22,354 bases of DNA from Novosphingobium sp. UBA6272 (GTDB taxonomy: Bacteria; Pseudomonadota; Alphaproteobacteria; Sphingomonadales; Sphingomonadaceae). The translations under genes and the position numbers were made by a program. The notes beneath the pieces were generated by a model. That model saw nothing but the letters and a program-made list of their open reading frames with translations. It did no database searches and was not told the DNA's origin. Position 1 is the stretch's first letter; each line of letters begins with the position of its first letter. Below are positions 13,550-21,048 of this stretch, in pieces. The DNA lies in the NCBI RefSeq assembly GCF_002440635.1, contig NZ_DJUW01000008.1, forward strand, positions 1 through 22,354. Reading direction: 5' to 3'.

Positions 13550-14914
13550 ATGAATTCCGCTGCGATCACTCCTGCCGATGTTCGGCCGCAGAGCGACGTT
13601 TCCGCCGTGGTCGGCTGGCTCGGCCTGGCGGCGCTGACCCTTTGGGTGATGATCTGCCATTTTTGGCCTGAAATCGTCACTGCACTGGGCCTGCCGATGC
13701 GGGCCGAGCGGCTGACCGGCCCCAATGCGGCGCTGACCGGGCTGCTGGTCTGCGCTGGGCCGATGGTGTTGTGGTCACTGCTGGTCGACAAGGTCCACCG
13801 CAATCCTTCAACCGGGATCAATTGGGACAAGCCGCGCAAGCTGGCCGATATTGCCGATGTTTCGATCACCAAGCTGGCTGGCCTGTGGGCCACCTGGGCG
13901 CTGATCGCGGCGTTCTATGCGCTGGGCCGGTGGTACTGGGAAGGACCGTACCTGTTTGCCATGCAGGTGCTGAGCGCTGCTGCGGTGCCGCTGTTTCTGC
14001 TCTCGATCCCCTATGTCATGTGGCTCGATCGCTATCTCATCCAGCCGCGCGACGGGTGCTGGCACTTCGGTGCGATGCTGATCGGGCGCGAGGCCTTCGA
14101 GCCGCAGCCGATCTGGCACCACCTGCGCGCCTGGGCGGTGAAGGGCTTCTTCACGGCTTTCATGCTGATGATCGTGCCGGGCGGTTTCCAGAATCTGGTC
14201 GCGCCGGACTGGAGCGAGTTCTTCCTTTCACCGGTCGGCATTGCTTCGCTGCTGATCACGCTGATGTTCGTGATCGATGAGCAGATCGGCTCGGTCGGCT
14301 ACATCTTGACGATGAAGCCGCTCGACGCGCAGATCCGCTCAGCCAATCCCTTTCTGGCCGGCTGGCTGGCGGCGCTGATCTGCTATCCGCCGTTCCAGCT
14401 GATGGGCGAGGGGCGACCGCTGTTCTACCTTTATGGCGTGCCGGGGGATGACAACTGGTTCCACACCTTCGGCGCTTACCCGCTGATCCTGTGGATCTGG
14501 GCCACGCTGCTGGTGGTGCTGACGGGGATATATGCCTGGGCGACGGTCGCCTTCGGGATCCGCTTTTCCAACCTGACCTATCGCGGTGTACTGACCAACG
14601 GGCCCTATGCCTTCACCAAGCACCCGGCCTATCTGTCCAAGAACCTGTTCTGGTGGTGCGCCTCGATGCCGTTCGTCGTCGATACCGGATCGCTGGCGGA
14701 TTCGCTGCGCAACGCCTTCTTCCTCGGCTGCGTCAGCGCGGTCTATTACTGGCGCGCCCGGACCGAAGAGAAGCACCTGCTGGCCGAAGATCCCAAGTAC
14801 CGCGCCTATGCCGACTGGATGACGCGCAACGGCCTGATCACGCGGCTGTTTCACCGGCTCGGCAATGGTCTGAAGAGCCGCCGCCCGGTGTTGAGCGCGC
14901 AGCCGGCGGAATGA
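13550..14914 (+). CDS. Isoprenylcysteine carboxyl methyltransferase (ICMT)-like membrane protein
   Basis: The 454-residue product is polytopic, with about eight to ten hydrophobic segments. The last third carries the ICMT/phospholipid methyltransferase signature: TNGPYAFTKHPAYLSKNLFWW (from about residue 349), followed by YYWRARTEEKHLLAEDPKYR, which together form the S-adenosylmethionine site in this superfamily. Typical ICMT proteins are about 200-290 residues, so roughly 200 N-terminal residues with extra membrane segments form an additional domain. Bacterial members methylate unknown substrates, probably small lipids or isoprenoid or thiol compounds. The ATG at 13550 follows a GGCGGG. It may belong to the bamB transcript (gap 49 bases). 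Confidence 0.75.
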   Translation: MNSAAITPADVRPQSDVSAVVGWLGLAALTLWVMICHFWPEIVTALGLPMRAERLTGPNAALTGLLVCAGPMVLWSLLVDKVHRNPSTGINWDKPRKLADIADVSITKLAGLWATWALIAAFYALGRWYWEGPYLFAMQVLSAAAVPLFLLSIPYVMWLDRYLIQPRDGCWHFGAMLIGREAFEPQPIWHHLRAWAVKGFFTAFMLMIVPGGFQNLVAPDWSEFFLSPVGIASLLITLMFVIDEQIGSVGYILTMKPLDAQIRSANPFLAGWLAALICYPPFQLMGEGRPLFYLYGVPGDDNWFHTFGAYPLILWIWATLLVVLTGIYAWATVAFGIRFSNLTYRGVLTNGPYAFTKHPAYLSKNLFWWCASMPFVVDTGSLADSLRNAFFLGCVSAVYYWRARTEEKHLLAEDPKYRAYADWMTRNGLITRLFHRLGNGLKSRRPVLSAQPAE

Positions 14915-14930
14915 TCGCCGTGCGGACCCG

Positions 14931-15230
14931 CTAGATCGCCGTGCCGCTGTCCGCTTCGTAAACCGTAATCGCCCGGCCGCTCAGCCCCAGTGCGGTGCGT
15001 TCCTCGCCCCAGACCGCCATGTGTTCGGTCTTGAGATGGGCACCCAGTTGCGCGCGGCTTTCCCAGACCTCGCTGACCCGGATAAGTCCGGGATCAAGCA
15101 CGTCTTCGGCATAGTTGTATTCGATGCAACCGGCTTCGGCGCGGGTCGCCAGCATGACCTTGGCCATGAGCGGGCGGGCTTCATCCATGCGCTCGGCAGG
15201 AATGCGGAACTGGCCGACTACGATGATCAT
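14931..15230 (-). CDS. Antibiotic biosynthesis monooxygenase (ABM) domain protein
   Basis: The 99-residue product has the dimeric alpha+beta barrel ABM fold: IIVVGQFRIPAERMDEARPL at the start, EAGCIEYNYAEDVLDPG in the middle, and WESRAQLGAHLKTEHMAVW at the end. Relatives include YgiN-type quinol monooxygenases, which oxidise quinols or aromatic substrates without a cofactor. The ATG at 15230 overlaps the gshA stop in TGATG, indicating translational coupling. An earlier in-frame start would extend into gshA and is not supported by homology. Pairing with glutathione synthesis suggests a role with reactive aromatics or quinones, as inference. Confidence 0.85.
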   Translation of the reverse strand: MIIVVGQFRIPAERMDEARPLMAKVMLATRAEAGCIEYNYAEDVLDPGLIRVSEVWESRAQLGAHLKTEHMAVWGEERTALGLSGRAITVYEADSGTAI

Positions 15231-16600
15231 CAGAAGCTCAACTCGTAAACGCGGCTGATGTCGCCGCCCCATTCGCCATGGTACTTGTCCAGCAGGACCT
15301 GGGCAGGAACCTTGCCGGTGCGGACAATCTCGTCGAGCGGGTTCAGGAACCCGGCTTCGGTATCGCCCATCGAATTGAGGCGGCTGCGCGAATTGAGTCC
15401 GGCGCGGCTGATCGCCAGTACGTCGGCAGCAATATCGCGCAAGGTCCCGCCGCCAGGTATGGGAGCATCAAGCCCGAGCTTTGGTACCTCGGCGCGGAGC
15501 CGCTCACGCCCCTCCATGTCCCAGCCCTTGACCAGGTTCCACGCCGCATCGAGCGCACCCTGATCATAGAGCAGCCCAACCCAGAAGGCCGGGAGCGCGC
15601 AGATCTTGCGCCACGGCCCGCCATCGGCGCCGCGCATTTCGAGAAAGCTCTTGAGGCGTACCTCAGGAAAAGCGGTAGAAAGGTGATCGACCCAGTCGCT
15701 CTCGGTCGGCAATTCGCCAGGAAGCGCAGGTAGCTTGCCGACCAGAAAATCGCGGAAGCTCTGTCCGGCGGCGTCGATGTACTTGCCATCGCGGAACACG
15801 AAATACATCGGCACGTCGAGCATGTATTCGACATAGCGATCATAGCCGAACCCGTCCTCGAACACGAAGCCCAGCATGCCGGTGCGGTGCGGATCGGTGT
15901 CGGTCCAGATATGGCTGCGATAGGACAGGAAGCCGTTGGGCTTGCCCTCGGTAAACGGGGAATTGGCGAACAGCGCGGTCGCCAGCGGCTGCAGGGCCAG
16001 GCTGGTGCGGAATTTCTGCACCATGTCGGCCTCGCTCGAATAGTCGAGGTTGACCTGGATCGTGCAGGTCCGCAGCATCATGTCAAGCCCCATGCTGCCC
16101 ACCCGCGGCATGTGCCGCAGCATGATCGCATACCGTCCCTTGGGCATGACCGGCAGCTCTTCGCGGGTCTTGTCAGGCCACATGCCCAGGCCCAGAAAAC
16201 CCTTGCCGGTCTTGGCGCCAATGGTCTTGACCTGATCGAGGTGACGCCCGGTTTCCGCGCAGGTCTGGTGCAGCGTTTCCAGCGGTGCGCCCGACAGTTC
16301 GAGTTGGCCGGCCGGCTCCAGGCTGACCGCGCCATCGCTGCCCGAAAGCGCGATAATGTTGCCGCCTTCGATCACCGGCTCCCAGCCATACTGTTCCAGC
16401 GCGAGCAGGAGGTCACGGATCCCGCCGGGCTCGTCATAGGACGGGGCGTGGTGATCGCCGGTGCAATAGACCAGCTTTTCATGCTCGGTCCCGATCCGCC
16501 AGCGCTCGCGCGGCTTTTCGCCCTTGATCATCGGGGCGACCAATTGGTCGCGGCTTTCGATCACCGGATCGTTGCGATCTGAAACCTGTCTCGTGCTCAT
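15230..16600 (-). CDS. gshA: Glutamate-cysteine ligase, plant/alphaproteobacterial type
   Basis: This ATP-dependent enzyme joins glutamate to cysteine, the first step of glutathione synthesis. The 456-residue product is the GCS2-type ligase of plants and alphaproteobacteria, unrelated in length to E. coli GshA. Landmarks are RWRIGTEHEKLVY near the start (glutamate site), SLEPAGQLELSGAPLETLHQ, MLRTCTIQVNLDYSSE, FANSPFTEGKPNGFLSYRS and FLEMRGADGGPW. It starts at ATG 16600 without a clear ribosome-binding site. It lies 65 bases downstream of rsmE, and its stop overlaps the start of the ABM gene. Confidence 0.96.
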   Translation of the reverse strand: MSTRQVSDRNDPVIESRDQLVAPMIKGEKPRERWRIGTEHEKLVYCTGDHHAPSYDEPGGIRDLLLALEQYGWEPVIEGGNIIALSGSDGAVSLEPAGQLELSGAPLETLHQTCAETGRHLDQVKTIGAKTGKGFLGLGMWPDKTREELPVMPKGRYAIMLRHMPRVGSMGLDMMLRTCTIQVNLDYSSEADMVQKFRTSLALQPLATALFANSPFTEGKPNGFLSYRSHIWTDTDPHRTGMLGFVFEDGFGYDRYVEYMLDVPMYFVFRDGKYIDAAGQSFRDFLVGKLPALPGELPTESDWVDHLSTAFPEVRLKSFLEMRGADGGPWRKICALPAFWVGLLYDQGALDAAWNLVKGWDMEGRERLRAEVPKLGLDAPIPGGGTLRDIAADVLAISRAGLNSRSRLNSMGDTEAGFLNPLDEIVRTGKVPAQVLLDKYHGEWGGDISRVYELSF

Positions 16601-16665
16601 GGCGGGGGAGTTAGTGCCAAGATCGCCGCTGCGCTAGCAAAATTACGACCCGGCCGGGGATCGGC

Positions 16666-17409
16666 TCACCAATCCCCCTGCGTTCCCATCCATAGCGCGG
16701 TCGCTGCGATTGCTGCAGTCTCTCCGCGCAAAATCCGCGGGCCCAGCGTGATCACGCGGGCGTGCGGCAAGGCCCGGATCTCCTCGCGCTCAGCCTGGTC
16801 AAAGCCGCCTTCCGGGCCGGTCAGCAGCGCCGCTGGGCCGGCGCACGCAGCAAATTGCTGCGCAGCATTGGCACCGCCATTCTCGTCGGCGAAGAACAGT
16901 GCGCGGTTCGCCTGCCAGTCCTTGAGCAAGGCTTCCAGCTTTGCCGGCGCGGCCAGTTCGGGTAGAGCGGTGCGGGCGCATTGTTCGGCCGCCTCGATCA
17001 GAATGCTGCGGGCGCGGTCGAGGTTGAGCTTGTCAGCCACGCAGCGCCGGGTCAGCACCGGTTGGATCCGGCGCACTCCCAGTTCGCAGGCCTTTTCCAG
17101 CACCAGATCGAAACGGTCCTTCTTGAGCAGCGCCGCGCACAGGGTAAAGTCGGGCACGTCCTCGCGCGGGCGAAGCAGGGTCTCGCACGTGAGCATCACA
17201 TCGCGCTTGGCGGCTTCGATCACCCGCGCGGCCCATTCGCCGGTCACATCATCGCACAGTACCACTGCATCGCCCGCCGCGATCCGCATCACCCGCGCCA
17301 GATAGTGTGCCTGCGGGCCGCCAAGCGAAACCTGCGCGCCTTGGGCCAGAGTCGTATCGACGAACAGGCGCGGCGCGCTTTTCGGGGGCCAGGCGGGGGT
17401 GGCGGGCAT
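16666..17409 (-). CDS. rsmE: 16S rRNA m3U1498 methyltransferase RsmE
   Basis: RsmE methylates N3 of U1498 in 16S rRNA using S-adenosylmethionine and belongs to the SPOUT knot family. The knot signatures are present: LLTGPEGGFDQAEREE and LGPRILRGETAAIAA near the C-terminus. RLFVDTTLAQG and HYLARVMRIAAGD match the N-terminal PUA-like domain. The product is 247 residues from the ATG at 17409; a frame extending to 17445 reaches an inverted repeat and was rejected. It is divergent from ubiA and upstream of gshA on the same strand. Confidence 0.95.
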   Translation of the reverse strand: MPATPAWPPKSAPRLFVDTTLAQGAQVSLGGPQAHYLARVMRIAAGDAVVLCDDVTGEWAARVIEAAKRDVMLTCETLLRPREDVPDFTLCAALLKKDRFDLVLEKACELGVRRIQPVLTRRCVADKLNLDRARSILIEAAEQCARTALPELAAPAKLEALLKDWQANRALFFADENGGANAAQQFAACAGPAALLTGPEGGFDQAEREEIRALPHARVITLGPRILRGETAAIAATALWMGTQGDW

Positions 17410-17439
17410 GGGCAAGGCTCTAACCGACCTACCTTTGCT

Positions 17440-17545
17440 CGTCATCCTGAACTTGTTTCAGGATCAATTTGGCCGGTAGCTCAACTTGAGAAGGAAGGCG
17501 CCGAATTTGCCGCGCGATGGATCCTGAAACAAGTTCAGGATGACG
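17440..17545. repeat. Perfect 26-bp inverted repeat in the rsmE-ubiA divergent gap
   Basis: The arms 17440-17465 and 17520-17545 are perfect inverted copies of 26 bases, beginning CGTCATCCTGAACTTG on the left. They enclose a 54-base loop that contains CTCAACTTGAG (17480-17490), itself a perfect 11-bp dyad. Each arm ends 30 bases from the neighbouring start codon, so the element sits symmetrically in the promoter region. The arm sequence resembles a dispersed repeat seen often in sphingomonad genomes (recalled, not searched). Confidence 0.85.
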
Positions 17546-17575
17546 GGGTATGGTGATTTGGCTAGACGGCGGGCA

Positions 17576-18499
17576 ATGAGCACCGCTGAAATCGTTCCCG
17601 ATACCCAGCACCGCGGGATCGTCGCGGCCTTGCCGCAGCCGCTGCGCGATTACGCGCAGCTCGCCCGGTTCGACCGGCCGATCGGCTGGTGGCTGCTGTT
17701 CTGGCCTTGCGCTTGGGGGCTGTTGCTGGCGGGCGGAGTTTTCCGGCTGGGTTGGGCGGATTGCGCCGTGCTACTCGGCTGGCTGCTGCTCGGCGCGATC
17801 GCGATGCGCGGGGCGGGGTGCGTCTATAACGATATCGTCGATGCCGATCTCGACCGGCAGGTGGCGCGGACCGCGCTGCGCCCGGTAGCGAGTGGGCGGG
17901 TCAGCAAGCGCGCGGCCTGGGTCTGGCTGCTCGCGCTGTGCGGGATCGGGCTGGTGGTGCTGCTGCAACTGCGCTGGGAGGCGCAGCTGGTTGCAATTTC
18001 CAGCCTGGCGCTGGTCGCGGCCTATCCGTTCATGAAGCGGATCACGGGCTTCCCGCAGGCTTGGCTCGGGCTGGTCTTCACCTGGGGGGCGCCAGTCGGC
18101 TGGGTGGCGCTGCGATCGGACCGGCTTGATGTGCTGGCGGCGCTCTATGCGGGCTCGATCCTGTGGTGCGTCGGTTATGACACGATCTACGCCTGCCAGG
18201 ACCGCGAGGACGATGCGATGGTCGGGATCGGTTCCTCCGCACTGACGCTGGGCCGGCATGTCCGGGCCGGGGTTGGGGCCTTCTATGCCGGAGCCGTGGC
18301 GCTGTGGGCGCTGGCCTTCTGGCTGCTGCGGCCGGACTGGATCGCGCTGCTTGCGCTTGTCCCCGCGGCGGCGCACCTTGCATGGCAGGTGCTGACGCTG
18401 GAGGATGGCGATGCCGACAATGCCCTTGCCCGGTTCCGCGCGAACCGATTTGCCGGATTGCTGGTCGCCGCGGCCTGCTGGGTGGTTGGCAATGCGTAG
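17576..18499 (+). CDS. ubiA: 4-hydroxybenzoate octaprenyltransferase UbiA
   Basis: UbiA attaches the polyprenyl tail to 4-hydroxybenzoate in ubiquinone synthesis at the inner membrane. The 307-residue product has about eight to nine membrane segments and both Mg-pyrophosphate Asp motifs: NDIVDADLDRQVARTALRPV (about residue 84) and YDTIYACQDREDDAMVGI (about residue 200). YAQLARFDRPIGWWLLFWP is the conserved N-terminus. The ATG at 17576 is chosen over an upstream frame that enters the inverted repeat. The last 8 bases overlap the next gene. Confidence 0.96.
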   Translation: MSTAEIVPDTQHRGIVAALPQPLRDYAQLARFDRPIGWWLLFWPCAWGLLLAGGVFRLGWADCAVLLGWLLLGAIAMRGAGCVYNDIVDADLDRQVARTALRPVASGRVSKRAAWVWLLALCGIGLVVLLQLRWEAQLVAISSLALVAAYPFMKRITGFPQAWLGLVFTWGAPVGWVALRSDRLDVLAALYAGSILWCVGYDTIYACQDREDDAMVGIGSSALTLGRHVRAGVGAFYAGAVALWALAFWLLRPDWIALLALVPAAAHLAWQVLTLEDGDADNALARFRANRFAGLLVAAACWVVGNA

Positions 18500-18929
18500 C
18501 GTGGTGGTGCTGGCGCTGCTGCTGGTCGCGGGCTGTGACCGCAAGACCACTGTCGAGATCAGAAGCGGCCCGGAATCGGCCGCAACGCCCGCCGCGGACG
18601 CGACCGGGCAGATCGAGGTCAAGCTGGCCGATCCGGCCAAGGAAAAGCGTTATCAGGCGCTGGGGACCGAGCCATTCTGGTCGGTCGAAATCGCGCCGGG
18701 CAAGCTGCGCTACTCCACGCCCGACAACCCCGATGGGATCGTCTTTCCGGCGAGCGAATCCGCACAGGGTACCGGCACGCGCTATTCGGGCATGATGGAC
18801 GGCAAAGCTCTGTCGGTGACGATCGAACCCGGCCCATGCAGCGACGGCATGAGCGATACGGCCTATCCCTATAAGGCGGTGCTGACGATTGAAGGACGCA
18901 CCGAACAGGGCTGCGCGCGGGAGAAATAG
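18492..18929 (+). CDS. Small lipoprotein of the COG3650-like family
   Basis: The 145-residue product has a short lipoprotein signal peptide with lipobox LVAGC (Cys near residue 15). The core contains YQALGTEPFWSVEIAPGKL, CSDGMSDTAYPYKAVLTIEG and a final Cys in EQGCAREK, a pattern I associate with the COG3650 family of unknown function. Two cysteines outside the lipobox may be disulfide bonded in the periplasm. The start ATG lies inside the end of ubiA (8-bp overlap), so its translation is likely coupled to ubiA. yedK follows 4 bases after its stop. Confidence 0.8.
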   Translation: MRSVVVLALLLVAGCDRKTTVEIRSGPESAATPAADATGQIEVKLADPAKEKRYQALGTEPFWSVEIAPGKLRYSTPDNPDGIVFPASESAQGTGTRYSGMMDGKALSVTIEPGPCSDGMSDTAYPYKAVLTIEGRTEQGCAREK

Positions 18930-18933
18930 CGCG

Positions 18934-19557
18934 GTGTGCAACCTTTACCGCATGACCAAGGGCACCGCCGAGGTGGCCAAACTGTTCGAGGTCGAGCCCG
19001 ATCTGTCGGCCAACTATGCCGCCGAAGTCTATCCCGGCACCCCCGGGCTGGTGGTGGCCGAAGGACGGGCCCGGGCGATGCATTGGGGCTTTCCGCTGGT
19101 GCTGAAAGGCAAGCAGGGCCAGCCGCTGAAACCCAAACCGGTCACCAATGCACGCGAGGACAAGCTGCTGACAGGCTTTTGGCGCGACAGCTTCGTCCAG
19201 CGCCGCTGCCTCGTCCCGGTCAGCCAGTGGGCCGAGGCCGAGGGCGAGAAGGGGCGGATGACCCGCACCTGGTACGGCCTGCCCGGCGAAGAGGTCTTCG
19301 CGGTGGCCGGGCTGTGGCGATCAAGCGCTGAATGGGGCGATGTCTACACCGTGGTGATGGTCGACGGGCACCCGCAGATGGCCGAGGTGCACGATCGGAT
19401 GCCCTTGATCCTCAGCCATGCCGCGCAGCGCTACTGGCTGGAGGGATCGCCGGACGAGGCGCTGGCGCTATGCCAGACCTGGGAAGATGCGATCACCGTT
19501 GAGCAGACGACGGAGCGCTGGGCCGGTGGCGGAGGTGCGCAGCCGCAGTTGTTGTGA
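18934..19557 (+). CDS. yedK: SOS response-associated peptidase family protein (YedK/HMCES-like)
   Basis: SRAP-domain proteins protect abasic sites in single-stranded DNA through a thiazolidine link to Cys2. Here the GTG start at 18934 places Cys at position 2 (Met-Cys-Asn-Leu-Tyr), exposed after Met removal; the other active-site residues are Asn72 in VTNARED, Glu101 in SQWAEAEG and His153 in EVHDRMPLIL. Starting elsewhere would lose Cys2. The product is 207 residues. GGGAG lies 10 bases before the start, inside the preceding lipoprotein gene. Neighbours ubiA and the lipoprotein are on the same strand, suggesting an operon; no LexA box was seen. Confidence 0.93.
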   Translation: MCNLYRMTKGTAEVAKLFEVEPDLSANYAAEVYPGTPGLVVAEGRARAMHWGFPLVLKGKQGQPLKPKPVTNAREDKLLTGFWRDSFVQRRCLVPVSQWAEAEGEKGRMTRTWYGLPGEEVFAVAGLWRSSAEWGDVYTVVMVDGHPQMAEVHDRMPLILSHAAQRYWLEGSPDEALALCQTWEDAITVEQTTERWAGGGGAQPQLL

Positions 19558-19562
19558 GAATT

Positions 19563-19744
19563 GGGTTCACGCAGAGGCCGCAGAGAAGAAAGAGGAGACG
19601 CAGAGAAGTCTCGTTTGCGGCGAAGCCGCTCTCCCAGCGTGACACGGCAGGATGACGCATTCTTGGAATAGGCAAAGAGCCTCCGGCTCAATCCCATCCT
19701 CTCTGCGCCTCCCCCTTTCTTCTCCGCGTTCTCTGCGTGAACCC
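19563..19744. repeat. Inverted repeat between yedK and the N-acetyltransferase gene
   Basis: GGGTTCACGCAGAG (19563-19576) and CTCTGCGTGAACCC (19731-19744) are perfect inverted copies. The match extends imperfectly to arms of about 46 bases (19563-19608 and 19699-19744) with roughly 40 of 46 positions matching by eye. A small hairpin GCGGC/GCCGC lies inside at 19617-19629. The arms are purine-rich on one side and match a dispersed repeat type common in proteobacterial intergenic regions (recalled, not searched). It fills the gap between two convergent genes. Confidence 0.75.
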
Positions 19745-19752
19745 CTTAAACG

Positions 19753-20577
19753 CTAGGCAAACAGCGCGGCGTGCCGCGCCTCGATTGCCGGCCACAGCCC
19801 CGCCGCTTCAGGCACGTCGAGGCCGAACAATTCGTGCAACACGGCGACCAGCTCTTCGGCTGAAGCGAGTTCGCGCTCCTCAGAGTCCTTCGTCCGGGTC
19901 AGCGTCAGCACCTTGCCGCGCAGCATGTCGTGACCGCTGGGGCGGCGTTGCTGGACCACCAGGTTCTGGACGAAAATCGATTCGGGATCGCTCGCCTGCC
20001 AGGCACAGAGCGCTTCGAGCCGGGCCTCTTCGGCCGGCTGATCGTGGAAATCGAACGACAGCGGCATCGGCCCTTCGGTGATCGCCAGCCGCCAGTACCC
20101 GTCCTCGACCTGCCCGAGCTCGCCCGCCAGCGGGGCTTCGGCCCAGGTGCCGGCGGCAAAGGGCAGGGGTGCAAGCTGGGTCGAGCCGAAGCCGACATCG
20201 CAAAGCCAATCGCGCCCTTCGGCGGTAACCTTGAGCGCGAGGTGCGAGCCCATCGCGAATTCGCCGCGCAGCTGCCGCATCACCCCGGCGGAGAGGCGGG
20301 TAACCGGAAAGCCCAGCGTCGCCAGTGCGCGGCCGAACAGTCCGTTCTGCTCGTAACACCAGCCGCCGCGCCGCCGGGTGACAAGCTTCTCAAAGATCCG
20401 CACCGGATCGAGCGTCGGCGGATCGCCCAGCTGGACGTCGAGATTCTCGAACGGGATCGTCAGGACATGCGCGCGGTGCAGCGCGTCGAGCGCAGAAAGG
20501 TCCGGGGCGCGCGGACCGTCAAAGCCGATCCGCGCCAGGTAGGCGTCCAGCTGCTGGGGCTTCAGCGGTTCATTCAT
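19753..20577 (-). CDS. nat: Arylamine N-acetyltransferase (NAT)
   Basis: NAT transfers acetyl from acetyl-CoA to arylamines, hydrazines and arylhydroxylamines in the cytosol. The catalytic triad is complete: Cys74 in RRGGWCYEQNGLF, His112 in GSHLALKV and Asp127 in LCDVGFGS. The 274-residue length and IPFENLDVQLG near residue 41 are typical. The start ATG overlaps the stop of the VOC gene by 8 bp, so the two are co-translated. Together they lie divergent from soxR, behind a SoxR box, which suggests a detoxification role for redox-active aromatics. Confidence 0.95.
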   Translation of the reverse strand: MNEPLKPQQLDAYLARIGFDGPRAPDLSALDALHRAHVLTIPFENLDVQLGDPPTLDPVRIFEKLVTRRRGGWCYEQNGLFGRALATLGFPVTRLSAGVMRQLRGEFAMGSHLALKVTAEGRDWLCDVGFGSTQLAPLPFAAGTWAEAPLAGELGQVEDGYWRLAITEGPMPLSFDFHDQPAEEARLEALCAWQASDPESIFVQNLVVQQRRPSGHDMLRGKVLTLTRTKDSEERELASAEELVAVLHELFGLDVPEAAGLWPAIEARHAALFA

Positions 20578-20941
20578 AGCTTACCACCTCGAATTCGATG
20601 CCGTCCCAATCAAAGAAGTAGAACCGGCGACCGGGTTCGTAATCGGCATGATTGAACGGGACAAGGCCGGCTGTCTTGACCACGTCCTCGGCTGCATCGA
20701 GATCGTCGACCACCAGTCCGACATGGTTGAGCGGAACGCCCTTGGCAAAGGGGCCACCGCGTCCCTCGTTGGTATAGACCGCAAGGTAATCGCGCTCGCC
20801 TCCGACATGGATGGTCCACCCGCCAAGCTGCGACGGCCCGCGCCAGCGCTCGTGCCAGCCGCACAGTTGCTGCAGCAGGGCGGACGAGCGTTCGGGATCG
20901 CTGACGGTGATATTGGCATGTTCGAGAAAGCCGTGGGGCAT
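20570..20941 (-). CDS. VOC (glyoxalase/dioxygenase) fold protein
   Basis: The 123-residue product has two beta-alpha-beta-beta-beta modules of the vicinal oxygen chelate fold. Candidate metal ligands are His8 in LEHANITVSD, His73 in LNHVGLVVDD and a Glu at the end in IEFEVVSYE. SDPERSSALLQQL and DWDGIEFEVV match the glyoxalase-like family. The substrate is unknown; such proteins include metallothiol transferases, dioxygenases and resistance proteins. It is the first gene after the SoxR-box promoter and overlaps nat. Confidence 0.9.
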   Translation of the reverse strand: MPHGFLEHANITVSDPERSSALLQQLCGWHERWRGPSQLGGWTIHVGGERDYLAVYTNEGRGGPFAKGVPLNHVGLVVDDLDAAEDVVKTAGLVPFNHADYEPGRRFYFFDWDGIEFEVVSYE

Positions 20942-20995
20942 GGCTTGGTCCTTGTTTGAATGGGTTAATGCGCAAACGAATCAAAGCGCTTTATC

Positions 20996-21026
20996 TTTGT
21001 GCAACCTCAAGCTAACTTGAGGTCAA
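20996..21026 (-). promoter_or_regulatory. SoxR box with MerR-type promoter for the VOC-nat operon
   Basis: ACCTCAAGCT (21004-21013) and AACTTGAGGT (21014-21023) form an inverted repeat with one mismatch in ten, almost identical to the canonical SoxR box of the E. coli soxS promoter. Read on the minus strand, TTGACC (21026-21021) is a -35 and is followed after 19 bases by CACAAA (21001-20996), reproducing the 19-base spacing SoxR needs for activation. The -10 is poor. The VOC start lies about 54 bases beyond. The site may also control soxR itself, which starts at 21049. Confidence 0.85.
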
Positions 21027-21048
21027 GCGAAAAGCGGAGAAACCTGGC

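Noticed and set aside
14913..14945. Direct repeat GATCGCCGTGC at 14913 and 14935 in the gap after the ICMT-like gene
   Set aside because: Only 11 bases, partly inside coding sequence, and composed of common high-GC words; no sign of an attachment site.
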